A DNA stretch of 64,000 nt. It comes from Tethya wilhelma. Its lineage: Eukaryota; Porifera; Demospongiae; Tethyida; Tethyidae. The stretch covers positions 2,183,327-2,247,326 of the forward strand of contig CAXIPT010000004.1 in assembly GCA_964030475.1 (NCBI GenBank), read 5' to 3'. The notes below the pieces were generated by a model. It had not been told where the DNA came from. It was given only the letters and a program-made list of their open reading frames with translations, and ran no database searches. Every line of letters begins with the position of its first letter. Within the stretch, counting starts at the first letter, position 1. Position numbers and translations under genes: made by a program. Positions 1-10,182 of the stretch are shown here, piece by piece.

Positions 1-614
1 CACACCTTAACATGTCTATTGGTAACATCTTCAAACGTGGACTTATAAACCTTACAGTGTTCACAAAAAAATGGACGTTTTATGCATTCTTGTTGGTGCT
101 TGGTTGTGACATCTTCAAAAGTTGACCTGTAAACTTTGCAGTGTTCACAGGTAAAAGGGCGTTTTGGACACACTTCAGATTGATGGCGGTTGATAGTCAT
201 TCGTTGATGAGACTCAGAACAGTGAATGCATTTGAGCATGACAAAAACACACCCTCTAAGCTGTTTATCAGGTTGAGGGTCCAAGTTAAGATGGTTGTCT
301 AGTTCTCCTAGCTCTCCAGTCCACTCACAACCTTCTTTTTGATGAGTGCAACGAACTTCATACTGGTAGAGAAACTGTTGGTGTCCTTTATTGGGATAAT
401 CGTTGAAATTTTTTGACTTGCAGTGTGGACATGGATTGTTCAACGCTTTGATGTGCTCAATACAAGAACGACAAAAGCTCTTTCCACAGCAAACAACTTG
501 ATGAGGTTCACGAAGAACTAGCAAGCAGATGAGACAATCAGTTTGAAAAGCTTTTGGAGGTTCCTCTACAAACTCACACTCAAATCCAGCAGCAACTAGT
601 TTAGACACAGCCAT
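1..614 (-). CDS. TRAF-like RING/zinc-finger protein, N-terminal part (cut by window edge)
   Basis: Translating the minus strand from the ATG at 614 gives an open frame running off the window start, about 204 residues. It begins MAVSKLVAAGFECEF, followed by a RING (CLICLLVLREPHQVVCCGKS, then FCRSC and CPHC) and TRAF-type zinc fingers, including repeats of the KRPFTCEHCKVYRSTFEDV type. TRAF family proteins are cytoplasmic adaptors and ubiquitin ligases downstream of TNF- and Toll/IL-1-type receptors. The start matches the intact neighbours at 1695-3245 and 3944-5515 (MALSKLA.GFECEF). The coiled coil and MATH domain would lie outside the window. No intron is visible. It could be intact or a pseudogene; the visible part is open. 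Confidence 0.85.
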   Translation of the reverse strand, partial: MAVSKLVAAGFECEFVEEPPKAFQTDCLICLLVLREPHQVVCCGKSFCRSCIEHIKALNNPCPHCKSKNFNDYPNKGHQQFLYQYEVRCTHQKEGCEWTGELGELDNHLNLDPQPDKQLRGCVFVMLKCIHCSESHQRMTINRHQSEVCPKRPFTCEHCKVYRSTFEDVTTKHQQECIKRPFFCEHCKVYKSTFEDVTNRHVKV

Positions 615-927
615 GACCACAAGACAGTTAAAGTATTATTTGGCACTTTTTTTAGCTTCAATTGTTTGCTCTTAAACCAGATGGTATTTTACATTGTCAA
701 GCAATCAAGTGTTTTGCTTATCTCTAACGTTCATCAAACAATGTTATATTTATTCTGTCCTTTTTTAAGTAGTAGTGGAGTGAACGCATTGTTTGATAGC
801 ATCACTGTAAGACAAATAAGTTACTATAATGAGCTAGCTCTGAGCAAACAGGACTACCTATTTTATATGGTTTATGTTTGAATTGACTTACAATGCACGC
901 ACGCACGCACACGCACACACACACACA

Positions 928-968
<41 letters not shown>

Positions 969-1694
969 CATTTAATATGTTGCCCTGTCAAGGTATACAT
1001 TAGCTAATCAATGCACAGACTTAAAATCCAATAGTTATACGCACATACTTAGAGCGTGATAGTAATCCTCATGCGTGCATGCATCAATGCTTGAATGAGT
1101 ATTATATTAGCCATGCATGCCCTTGCATGCAACCTTTATATTACAGTGGTATCCCTGTACTGTGTAGCACTTGTTCAGAGAAATTTCTCTTATACTATCT
1201 TTTGTCTTACTAATTCAAGTGTGATCATTAAGTGTGATGGTTTCTTTCTTAATTGTCATTCATTTGTTGCAATTTATACATTACTATTTTCCCTTAATTG
1301 GAATAGCATATATAAGACTCCTGTGGTGGGTATGCTCATGATCCATTTAAGGTGATTACTATAGATATCTAAATAGAAGTATATGGTTAGCTGCTGATCA
1401 CTTGCAAATTGTATCAACATGTTATACTATAACTCTTATGATCACGACTGTCAGCAACCCTTGGTGCACATGTGCATAAAGGATTACAGTACTCGTTTAA
1501 TCTTTTTGTTTCTTTGTAATCTCAAAGCAATAGCTCTAATAATCAGAATGTGAGTGTATGCACCAACTTGTATCCTTTGTTAAAGTTTTTTTTTTTTGTC
1601 TTACGTAATTGTGGTATTTATACATGTATAGAATAGTAGAGAAGTCACTATAGGTGCTACATTAACAATAGAAGAATTATTATAAGTCAATATC
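615..1694. repeat. Intergenic spacer with (CA)n microsatellite
   Basis: Spacer between two minus-strand TRAF-like genes. A CA-rich tract (ACGC/CA repeats) occupies about 896-967. The short open frames here (71 and 86 codons) show no family resemblance. Bases just upstream of the gene ending at 614 should hold its promoter, but I can name no specific element. Confidence 0.6.
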
Positions 1695-3245
1695 CTACTT
1701 AGGTTTAAAACTGGCTATTCTAATATGAACGTTGCCATCAGCATCAGTGTATCGTAGCTGACACTCTTCAATAGCAACAAACGTCAAACTCCCATTCCCA
1801 TATCGACTTCTCTCTCCCTTTGTCACTCTGGAATACCAGTCAGGGTTGTCAAGTTTAATGGCTTTAGTGAGATATTCATTGGATCCATCTTGTCTCATCA
1901 GGTGGATGGTTACTTCTCCTTTCAGTGGCCACTTCAGTTCATTGTCAAATTCACCTCTCATCAGATGAACATTCATCGACAGAAAAGCTGATGCTTTATG
2001 ACCACCCAGACAGAGTTTGTACCCTCTGTGGTGAGTGTAGAATGGTGGGGAGTAACTGGTATCTCTGGTTTTTGTGATTTTGTTAAAGTTCTGAATTACT
2101 AAATCAATTGGTGGAGTGCTACATTTACTAGATGATCTTATCATTTCTTGCTCCTTCTCTAGTTCAGTAACTCTCTTTTTAAGTTCTTCATTTTCTGTTG
2201 CTAGCAACAGTAGTTGCTTCATCATCAATTTGTCAATTTTTTGTCGGTCTAGTTCCTTACTAGTAGCCATCATTGATATGTGTCTGACTAATTCAACACG
2301 GAGATGTTCTGCCATTTCTTTACGAGGTAGCTTCACCTCACATCCAGTATAGTGGAAGTCACATTCGATAACTGTTAGAGGACAATCTTCAGCTACATGT
2401 ATCTCTAGATTCTGTCGCTGGAGAACAGCACCACACTTAGTAGAACACTCAACTGGGTGGCACCCACACACAGGCCAGTGGTTGGTTGTGACATCGTCAA
2501 AAGTTGACTTGTAAACCTTGCAGTGTTCACAAGTTAAAGGACGTTTTTGACATAATTTTTGGTGATGTACTGTGACGTCATAAAAAGTCATTGTATAGAT
2601 ATTACAGTAGTCACAAGTAAAGGGACGCTGTAGGCACACCTTAACATGGCTGTTTGTAACATCTTCAAAGGTTGACTTATAAACCTTGCAGTATTCACAA
2701 GAAAATGGACGTTTTAAACATTCTTTTTCATGGTTGGTTGTGACGTCTTCAAAAGTTGACTTGTAAACCTTGCAGTGTTCACAGGCAAAAGGACGTTTTG
2801 GACACTCCTCAGTTTGATGGTGGTTGATGTGTTGTCGTTTGTGAGACTCAGAACAGTGAGTGCATTTGACCATGATAAAGACACACCCTTTAAGCTGGTT
2901 ATCAGGTTGAGGGTCCAAGTTGAGATGGTCATCTAGTTCTCCTAACTCTCCAGTCCATTCACAACCTTCTTTTTGATGAGTACATCGAACTGTATACTGG
3001 TAGAGAAACTGTTGATGTCCTTTGTTGGGATAGTCATCAAATTTTTTTGTCTTGCAGTGTGGACATGGATTGTTCAATTCTTTGATGTGCTTAATGCAAG
3101 AACAACAGAAGCTTTTTCCACAGCAGATAACTTGATGAGGCTTACGAAGAATTTGCAAGCAGATGAGACATTCGGTTTGAAAAGCTTTTGGAGGTTTCTC
3201 TACAAACTCACACTCAAACCCACTTGCTAGTTTAGACAACGCCAT
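1695..3245 (-). CDS. TRAF-like protein: RING, TRAF zinc fingers, coiled coil, MATH (516 aa)
   Basis: Intact intronless frame. Residues 26-64 form a RING (CLICLQIL..., CCGKSFCCSC, CPHC). Residues about 88-315 are TRAF-type zinc fingers, including four tandem units of about 27 residues (148-256; pattern KRPFxCEHCKVYKSTFEDV). Residues 331-368 are a heptad-like coiled coil (MMKQLLLLATENEELKKRV). Residues about 385-514 are a MATH/TRAF-C domain (SPPFYTHHRGYKLCLGG, HLMRGEFDNELKWPLKG, LMRQDGS). This is the classical TRAF architecture: an adaptor and probable E3 ubiquitin ligase in receptor signalling. The usual RING histidine is replaced (CCGK instead of CGH). It is about 80-90% similar by eye to the gene at 3944-5515 in the same orientation, so they are tandem paralogues. 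The ligand or receptor cannot be told from sequence. Confidence 0.92.
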   Translation of the reverse strand: MALSKLASGFECEFVEKPPKAFQTECLICLQILRKPHQVICCGKSFCCSCIKHIKELNNPCPHCKTKKFDDYPNKGHQQFLYQYTVRCTHQKEGCEWTGELGELDDHLNLDPQPDNQLKGCVFIMVKCTHCSESHKRQHINHHQTEECPKRPFACEHCKVYKSTFEDVTTNHEKECLKRPFSCEYCKVYKSTFEDVTNSHVKVCLQRPFTCDYCNIYTMTFYDVTVHHQKLCQKRPLTCEHCKVYKSTFDDVTTNHWPVCGCHPVECSTKCGAVLQRQNLEIHVAEDCPLTVIECDFHYTGCEVKLPRKEMAEHLRVELVRHISMMATSKELDRQKIDKLMMKQLLLLATENEELKKRVTELEKEQEMIRSSSKCSTPPIDLVIQNFNKITKTRDTSYSPPFYTHHRGYKLCLGGHKASAFLSMNVHLMRGEFDNELKWPLKGEVTIHLMRQDGSNEYLTKAIKLDNPDWYSRVTKGERSRYGNGSLTFVAIEECQLRYTDADGNVHIRIASFKPK

Positions 3246-3394
3246 GACAAGCTATATGTATTATAACCATTTAGCTTTGCGTACTTTTTTCTGCATGAAA
3301 GCCACCTGCATGTGTGCATGGTACATTGTTAAGTTATCACATATATGTTGGGACTATACATATATGTATCACATTGAACAATGTTATCCTTTTT

Positions 3395-3530
3395 AATGGA
3401 GTAGAAGCATTGTTCGGTAACTTCCGAATCAGTACAATACAAACAAGCTACAAGTTCAACTTGTTTGAAAGATTTTTGAAGGTTTCTCTCTAAACTCACA
3501 GTGTCACACACACTCACAGTCAATGTTAGG
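3395..3530 (-). pseudogene. Degenerate TRAF N-terminal fragment and duplicated 5' flank
   Basis: The minus strand reads VSVCDTVSLERNLQKSFKQV then LVACLYC, which lines up loosely with the CEFVEKPPKAFQTECLIC start of the neighbouring TRAF genes. Just upstream (about 3586-3630) is a copy of the 5' flank motif GAAAGCCACCT, also found upstream of both intact genes. It looks like the decayed head of another tandem copy. The rest of the 3246-3943 spacer is AT-rich with nothing recognisable. Confidence 0.4.
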
Positions 3531-3943
3531 TACAGCCCTTACTGTACAACAAGTATAATTATTGTAGCTATATAGATTTTTTATACTCTGAAAGCCACCT
3601 AAAAGTTACATATGACATTGAACATAATATGTTATCATATTCACTGCTTTCTGCATGATAAAGAATTTTTTTTCAAATTTTCCCATGTTGTAAGTTACAA
3701 CATAGACCTTTTTTAATTATTATGAGAAATGCAATTATTGCTGGTTACATTTATTTAGCAATCATATTGATTATACCAAAACAATGAGTATATTATATAC
3801 TGTAAAACTAGTTTTACATACCAAGAGTTCACCATCTTTTTTACTTCATTATGTAGTTCATATAGTTCTCATATCTATCCTAAAATTATTATTCTATAAG
3901 AAAACATGTATGTCGTACTGTTTAATCAAATATTAAGTTTATT

Positions 3944-5515
3944 TTATTTTGGTTTAAAACTGATTATTCTAATATAAACGTTGCCATCAGCATCAGTGTA
4001 TCGTAGCTGACACTCTTCAATAGCAACAAACATCAAACTCCCATTCCCACATCGACTTCTCTCTCCCTTTGTCACTCTGGAATACCAGTCAGGGTTGTCA
4101 AGTCTAATGGTTTTAGTGAGGTGTTCATTGGATCCATCTTGTCTCATCAGCTGGATGGTTACTTCTCCTTTCAGTGGCCACTTCATTTCATTGTCAAATT
4201 CACCTCGCATCAGATGAACATTCACCGACAGAAAAGCTGATGTTTTATAACCACCCAGACAGAGTTTATACCCTCTGTGGTGAGTGTAGAATGGTGGGAA
4301 GTAACTGGTATCTTTGGTTTTTATGAACTTTTTAAAGTTGTGAATTACTATATCAATTGGTGGAGTGCAGCATATGCTAGATGATCTTATAAGTTTTTGC
4401 TCCTTCTCTAGTTCAGTAACTCTCTTTTTGAGGTTGTTATTTTCTTTTGTTTTGATTTCATTTTCTCTTGCTAGCAATAGTAGTTGTTTCATCATTAGTT
4501 CATCTAACGTTTGTCGGTCTAGTGCCTTACTAGTAGCCATCATTAATGTGTGTTTGACTAATTCAACACGGAGATGTTCTCTCATATATTTATGTGGTAG
4601 TTTCACCTCACATCCAACATGGTGGAAGTCACATTCGATAACTTTCAGAGGACAATCTTCAGTTGCATGGCTCTCCAGATTCTGTCGCTGGAGAACAGCA
4701 CCACACTTATTAGAACACTCAACTGGGTAGCACCCACACACAGGCCAGTGGTTAGTTGTGACGTCTTCAAAAGTTGACTTGTAAATGTTACAGTATTCAC
4801 AAGTAAAAGGACGTTTTGGGCATAATTTTTGGTGATGTACTGTGACATCATAAAAAGTCATTGTATAGATATTACAGTAGTCACAAGTAAAGGGACGCTG
4901 TAGGCACACCTTAACATGGCTGTTTGTAATATCTTCAAAGGTTGACTTATAAACCTTGCAGTATCCACAAGAAAATGGACGCTTTAAACATTCATTTTGG
5001 TGTTTGGTTTTGACTTCTTCAAAAGTTGACTTGTAAACCTTGCAGTGTTCACAAGTAAATGGACGTTTTTGACACACCTCAGTTTGATGGTGGTTGATGT
5101 GTTGTCGTTGGTGAAACTTAAAACAGTGAGTGCATTCGACCATGACAAAGACACACCCTTTAAGCTTGTTATCAGGTTGAGGGTCCAAGTTGAGATGGTT
5201 GTCTAGTTCTCCTAGCTCTCCAGTCCACTCACAACCTTCTTTTTGTTGAGTACATCGAACTTTGAACTGGTAGAGAAACTGTTGGTGTCCTTTATTGGGA
5301 TAATCGTTGAAATTTTTTGACTTGCAGTGTGGACATGGACTATTCAATTCTTTAACGTGTTCAATACAAGAACGACAAAAACTCTTTCCACAGCACACAA
5401 CTTGATGAGGTTCACGAAGAATTTGCAAGCAGATGAGACACTCAGTTTGAAAAGCCTTTGGAGGTTTCTCTACAAACTCACACTCAAATCCAGCAGCTAG
5501 TCTAGACAAAGCCAT
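3944..5515 (-). CDS. TRAF-like protein: RING, TRAF zinc fingers, coiled coil, MATH (523 aa)
   Basis: Intact intronless frame starting MALSRLAAGFECEFVEKPP. It has the same order as the gene at 1695-3245: RING near residues 26-64, a zinc-finger block with four CEHCKVYKSTFEDV-type units, a slightly longer coiled coil (an extra KTKENNNLKKRV segment), and a MATH domain (FPPFYTHHRGYKLCLGGYKT ... WYSRVTKGERSRCGNGS). It is a predicted signalling adaptor with possible ubiquitin-ligase activity. The two genes are tandem duplicates separated by about 700 bp; coding identity is much higher than flank identity, suggesting purifying selection or gene conversion. CCGK replaces the usual RING CGH. No promoter element can be named. 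Confidence 0.92.
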   Translation of the reverse strand: MALSRLAAGFECEFVEKPPKAFQTECLICLQILREPHQVVCCGKSFCRSCIEHVKELNSPCPHCKSKNFNDYPNKGHQQFLYQFKVRCTQQKEGCEWTGELGELDNHLNLDPQPDNKLKGCVFVMVECTHCFKFHQRQHINHHQTEVCQKRPFTCEHCKVYKSTFEEVKTKHQNECLKRPFSCGYCKVYKSTFEDITNSHVKVCLQRPFTCDYCNIYTMTFYDVTVHHQKLCPKRPFTCEYCNIYKSTFEDVTTNHWPVCGCYPVECSNKCGAVLQRQNLESHATEDCPLKVIECDFHHVGCEVKLPHKYMREHLRVELVKHTLMMATSKALDRQTLDELMMKQLLLLARENEIKTKENNNLKKRVTELEKEQKLIRSSSICCTPPIDIVIHNFKKFIKTKDTSYFPPFYTHHRGYKLCLGGYKTSAFLSVNVHLMRGEFDNEMKWPLKGEVTIQLMRQDGSNEHLTKTIRLDNPDWYSRVTKGERSRCGNGSLMFVAIEECQLRYTDADGNVYIRIISFKPK

Positions 5516-5972
5516 GACTACAAGTATATCTATGTCTATAGCTTTGTGTATTTACTCTGAGAGCCACCTGTAATATGGTTTAGTTATTAAGTTGTCACAA
5601 AATATTATAATATGATGAGCTCAATAGCTATATATAGTTTAGACACAGTTCTGGATACGTGACAAGTATTGTAGTTGGAATGTATCTAAAAGCCTAGCAT
5701 GTGTCATTATACATTTATAACCTGCAACATGTTCCACTCCACCCTTTTAAAGTGGACTTGAATAGAACATTGATTGATAGCATTGATTCAATACAAGACA
5801 ATTCAGTGCTTCAGTAATTTAGTCAAAATTCCAAGCAACAGGACTACCTATTAATTGTGGCTGCCTACATGATTTATGTTATGACCGAATTACTATATAC
5901 AATTTGTACACAGTCACTTTTGTTTGTGGGGATCTATAGAGAGTGAATGATATCAACATGCATGTAATATAT

Positions 5973-6278
5973 ATTTTTTTTTTTTTTTTTTTTTTTAAGT
6001 GCCCCTCCGGGTTTACCACAATTGTGGCTAACGAGGGCCTGCAAATAGCCTAGGGCTAATGAACGCAGGTCCCCCGGGACCGACGGCTTTACATCCCCTC
6101 CGAAGGATGCGGTGAAATTCACCTCCTCATTTTTTTGGGGTAGAGCTGAGTTAACTCCTAGGCAGAGCTCGAAAGAGAAAATGGGAAACAAATACCTGTG
6201 GCACTGGAGGGACTCGAACCACCTACCCATGGGTTGGGAGTCAGAGTCAATGGTGAACAAGCCACCAGGCCACCCCCT
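5973..6278 (-). mobile_element. tRNA-derived SINE with poly(A) tail
   Basis: Read on the minus strand, the element starts with an A-box-like TGGCCTGGTGG. About 50 bases on it has a B-box match GGTTCGAGTCC followed by CTCCAGTGCCA, as in a tRNA T arm. A GC-rich body follows (GGAGGGGATGTAAAGCCGTC), and it ends at 5974-5996 in an uninterrupted A tract (T on the plus strand). A pol III internal promoter plus a tRNA-like head plus poly(A) is the signature of a tRNA-derived SINE. The length of about 300 bp fits. Target-site duplications are not clear because the flank is AT-rich. Confidence 0.75.
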
Positions 6279-6501
6279 ATATGATGCACCTGTGTTTCCA
6301 AATGTGTGCAATATATTGATCGGACATGTATGTTCTAAATACTGCATGGAAATTAGTGTGTGCACTAGCTGTATGGGATAGACTGTGTTATCACAATCAC
6401 TGTCCCCAGGAAAGCTACTCTTTATTCGGCACATTGCAACCAGAAATCTTTACTTGAATGATAACAACTAATGTTCCACATTCTACCTGCACACATTGTA
6501 G

Positions 6502-9500
6502 ATCTGTTATTGGTGTGGGCGTGGCACTGATGTCACATGACCAGATGCTGGCTAATGGAATGAGAGGAAAGGGAATCGAAATACTCCACCTCTACGAAGA
6601 TAAACTATGGTATGTGTTTTCTAAATAATGCCCACCATACACACTTGCTCTGTGATTCACGGTTTTTCCAAAACAGAGAGGTATACATCCATTCACTTAT
6701 AATGTCATAATTATTATACCAAATAGATGTATTTTTAGAGAGATTGTTTATATCAATTTCTTTAGCGGGTGACTTCATGCAGCCACATAGCGGTCTCATA
6801 TAATTTTTTGTTCTTATTTTTAATTTTACCTAGTAAAGAGCAAAGGGAATGATATACAATAATTATGCTATTTACATGATGTTCATGTCCTTTCCTTATA
6901 TAGGGAGATGGGGTCTAAATCAGAGCCTCCGCTGCTTCCAATGGAACTTCCTTTAGAGCCATCGATAGCCACACCCACTCAACCACAAGCCACACCTACC
7001 ACTGAGAAGACCACACTCACTCCAGAGCAACGTTCGTAAAGAAAATAATGATTACATAATATATGTATCAGTGAGAGAGTGTTTGAATCACTTTGTCATC
7101 ACCTAATTGTGCTTCTTCTAGCTCTACCTGATTTAGTAGTGCATTAGCACTTCTATCATAGATTTATGTATCCATTTCTTTCATGAATGTTGACATATTA
7201 TCCCTGTACATAAATTTTGTATAATTTATTGCACACANCGAAGAACTAGCAAGCAGATGAGACACTCAGTTTGAAATTCTTGAGGAGGTTTATTTACAAA
7301 TTCACACTCAAATCCACTTATCGGTTTAGATATAGCCATGATATACAATGTCACATAATACAGTCTTACAGTATCTTTCTAATTTTGCAGCTCTTAGACC
7401 ATAGTACATATATAGACATCAATTGATGACATGTGATTAGCTACAACATCGACTATTTCTCTTATTGTGTTAATCTATATAATTGTGGCGAATGACAATG
7501 TTACAGTTGTATGTTGCGTACAATGATGCATTGTTTGTTACTACAAATTAATAGTAGTGGTACTGCAACAACTTCACATGAAGACAGTGCAACCTCTAAT
7601 TTTCATAAGAGGAGTATATACACATGGTATGATTAAGTGTGCCTTTGAAGAATAAACAATAACATTAATTTTCAAACATGGGATCATAACAAGAACATGC
7701 TTGTATTTGGTAGCTATACCTAAAGCTATAGTCACGTAACCCATTGATCTGAAGAGGAAATACAATGGTACATTGGGCAGAGTTTTAGTGAGTGCTGCAT
7801 GGATTATAGGACAGTAACCATAATATAAATTTAATGGTACATGTAATTTTGTTCGAAAAAGTAAAATACCAAATTTTATTCTTGGATATGATTACATTTA
7901 CATCATGCACATACGAACATGAAGTATACAAATTTGCCACAATTTTATTATCGTCAATCAGTTCTATTGAACTAGACCCTCATGCTTATCATGTTCCATC
8001 CGACGTGATAATCTCAAGTACACACAAACACAAAATTTAATCTAAAAAAACCATGAACAAACAATATGACCACGAATGTATAAGTAAAAACAATACTGTC
8101 AATTATATCCTATGATGTGCACACTCATGCATAAGTGATTCAGGAATGTAAAGTATACCGTATAGCGGGAAATTTTCGTATGGTGCAAATTTTCGTATTT
8201 TTCGTATGCCGTTCGAATATACGAAAATTAAAACTGCGAAAATTTAACTTCCGCATTATGCGTATACGAGCGCGCGCCGCGTTTACGAAATTTAAAACTA
8301 CGAAAAAATTTTCTGGTGCATTTTTAACGATTTATACGAAATTTTGAACTACGAATATTTCCCGCTATACGGTATGAATATGCAGGTGTATATAGTTTGT
8401 GTAGATATAGCTTGCATCAAAAATTAATTGCTAGTTTTTTTTAAAAAAAAAGAACCAAGTAAATTTTTCATTTAAAGAAGAGATATAATATTTTCAGATT
8501 TTTATCATGCTACCGTATGGCCATATCAATTATTAGCTGTGTGTTTGTTCCCACAAAACCAAAATTTATATTCAAGACGTAGCACAGGAGCAAATTTAAT
8601 TTTAAGTACATGTTTGGATCCTTATAAGCTTTATATATATATAGTTCATGTGCAGTACAACTTGTAACAAGTACAAAAAACATTGGAAATGTAATGAGAC
8701 ACAGGAATGGCTAAATCGTAAAAAGNGCAGTGGCACTGGTTATCAGGCAATTCACTGTTGTAGACAAAGGTACAAGTGCTTGGTGAACCCTTGGATAGAT
8801 CAAAGCATCTACAGTAATGAGCAGGACAAGGGTACACAAACACTGCATCTTCAATTTCTTGCCGGTTGGTCACAGCAATGGCCCATGATCCCTCCTGAGA
8901 AAGATAGAATTGAGTTACAGTTATGGTCTACCATTTACACAACAAACTTACTGTGAGGAAGATCTTCCTGTTCTTGCAGGCCATGATGTTCTTATTGTTG
9001 ACAGTATTACATCTACAGATATGTGTCGAATGAGAACCCACCCTTTCATGCGTGATTTTGTAGCCTGGTGGACAGTCTAGTCCGTTTATAGTGAATTGGT
9101 CCGATTGATAATCCTATAATAGTAATGTAATGTATGCATATCTTGACAGATTTATTATGGATGGCTATAAAATGAGAAAATGTGAGCAATGGATGTTGGT
9201 CCTATATATTTCATACATTACTATTATAATATTGTAACAATAATTATTTATGTTACCAACTTCAGCTACAATTAACAAGCCTGATGGTTTAACACACCTC
9301 AGAGAAGAGTGAGTCAACAGTGACTCTCTTGGATTCTGGTATAATATCATTATCATCAAAAGAAGGTCCCAGGGTGTATAGAGTTCTAATGGCTGAAGAC
9401 TTAATATTATGAGGTACGTCTGCTGCTGGGCTAAACTGATAGTCACCGTCAATCTAAATTCAATTTTAATTTTTGTAATTTATTTTTATTTCAAAATACT

Positions 9501-10053
9501 GGATGTAGTCTAGAGTATAGCTTACACCAGAGAGTCTGACTGCTACAGCTGTACTTAGATTGAGTTCATCTGTACCGACTACAAACAAATCAAAGAGTTC
9601 TCCAGGATATGCAGATATCTGGATAGGTGTATATGTATGGATGTATTAATATGATCTTTGTATTGTGTAAACAGCACATCATGCCATAGACTGTGATTGC
9701 ATGTGCACATAAAAAATTATATAATACATTTCTGGATCCTTCTTTGACTGTGATGTTTACTGGTGGGGTTTGAATGTACCACGTAGAGTTTCTCTCATCT
9801 GGAGCATGACCAGTATTGACATTGTCATCACTGTGTGTGAGTGTACAATGTCATCATTGTCATGCAGTGAGTAAGGAGCCTCACTCCAGCTCTGACAGTG
9901 TCGTGGTCCAAGGAAATGCATGCAAAATGGCCGCCAACCTACTGCAAGGTATGATGCAATGCATGTCAAAGTGTGCATGGATATTGAAAATGAATGTTTA
10001 AAGATTATTTTGTGTAAACTTAAACTGTAAAGTAATAATAATAATAAGCATCG

Positions 10054-10098
<45 letters not shown>

Positions 10099-10182
10099 CA
10101 TACAGAGCAATATGGTCTGCCCATGAAGTACATGGAGGCAGTGAACAAGTTGAAACCAACCAAGAAAAAGAGACGAAAATGA
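6502..10182 (+). CDS. EIF2D: eIF2D (ligatin), PUA-end and C-terminal exons, middle missing
   Basis: Four plus-strand exons with good splice sites. 6502-6609 encodes a PUA-type segment (VGVALMSHDQMLANGMRGKG then IEILHLYEDKLW), and 6904-7035 continues in phase (WEMGSKSEPPLLPMELPLEP). Further on, 9868-9948 (SSSDSVVVQGNACKMAANLL) and 10106-10182 (EQYGLPMKYMEAVNKLKP, basic tail, stop) match the conserved eIF2D C-terminus (SUI1 end). eIF2D delivers tRNA to the ribosomal P site and acts in non-canonical initiation and recycling. The SWIB/winged-helix and most of the SUI1 region (over 250 residues) were not found between 7036 and 9868. Single Ns at 7238 and 8726 and antisense exons occupy that space. 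The gene is either broken or the assembly is misjoined. Exons upstream of 6502 were not located. Confidence 0.75.
7238..7238. other. Ambiguous base at a sequence discontinuity
   Basis: A single N. Left of it is an eIF2D intron; immediately right of it a minus-strand TRAF N-terminal fragment begins mid-codon. It is probably a collapsed gap or contig join rather than one unknown base. Confidence 0.6.
7239..7339 (-). pseudogene. TRAF-like N-terminal fragment (33 codons)
   Basis: From the ATG at 7339 the minus strand reads MAISKPISGFECEFVNKPPQ then EFQTECLICLLVLR, the start and first RING cysteines of the local TRAF family, and stops abruptly at the N at 7238. It may be a real gene head whose body lies in an unassembled gap, or a scrap. 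Confidence 0.7.
8158..8372. mobile_element. MITE, CCGTATAGCGGG family, copy 1
   Basis: 215-bp element with terminal inverted repeats CCGTATAGCGGG/CCCGCTATACGG, flanked by TA on both sides. The interior is built of inverted TTTTCGTA/TACGAAA blocks, so the whole element can fold back on itself. No coding capacity. The TA target suggests a Tc1/mariner-type mobiliser. The rest of 7340-8640 holds no recognisable gene. Confidence 0.85.
8726..8726. other. Ambiguous base at an exon edge
   Basis: A single N inside or at the end of an antisense cysteine-rich exon (minus-strand reading ...DNQCHC then N). The sequence on the other side does not continue that protein. It is likely a collapsed gap. Confidence 0.6.
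8727..9830 (-). CDS. Sponge-type cysteine-rich extracellular protein, internal exons (partial)
   Basis: Five minus-strand exon candidates with AG/GT borders. 9728-9830 reads GHAPDERNSTWYIQTPPVNI. 9526-9618 reads ISAYPGELFDLFVVGTDELN. 9298-9453 reads IDGDYQFSPAADVPHNIKSS. 8952-9076 reads CPPGYKITHERVG then HICRCN. 8727-8894 reads EGSWAIAVTNRQEIEDAVFV then YPCPAHYCRCF. The run of a beta-rich repeat, then CPPG/CxC, then a YPCPxxYCxC block resembles large uncharacterised surface proteins I recall from sponge genomes; their function is unknown. The fragment lies antisense inside the missing interior of eIF2D and is cut at the N at 8726. The start and the membrane end are not in view. The exons look open; the family assignment is from memory of patterns, not a search. 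Confidence 0.55.
10057..10096. repeat. (CA)n tract before eIF2D last exon
   Basis: Uninterrupted CA dinucleotides end a few bases before the CTCCATACAG acceptor of the last eIF2D exon, replacing a normal polypyrimidine tract. Confidence 0.8.

Noticed and set aside
2116..2932. Frames opposite or out of phase with the TRAF gene
   Set aside because: Shadows of the TRAF coding sequence; no domain in these frames.
6200..6240. tRNA gene
   Set aside because: Only the A and B boxes are tRNA-like; no complete cloverleaf, and a poly(A) tail identifies a SINE.
6112..6434. Protein-like frames of 89 and 166 codons near 6.1-6.4 kb
   Set aside because: They overlap a tRNA-derived SINE and run into its poly(A) as a lysine stretch.
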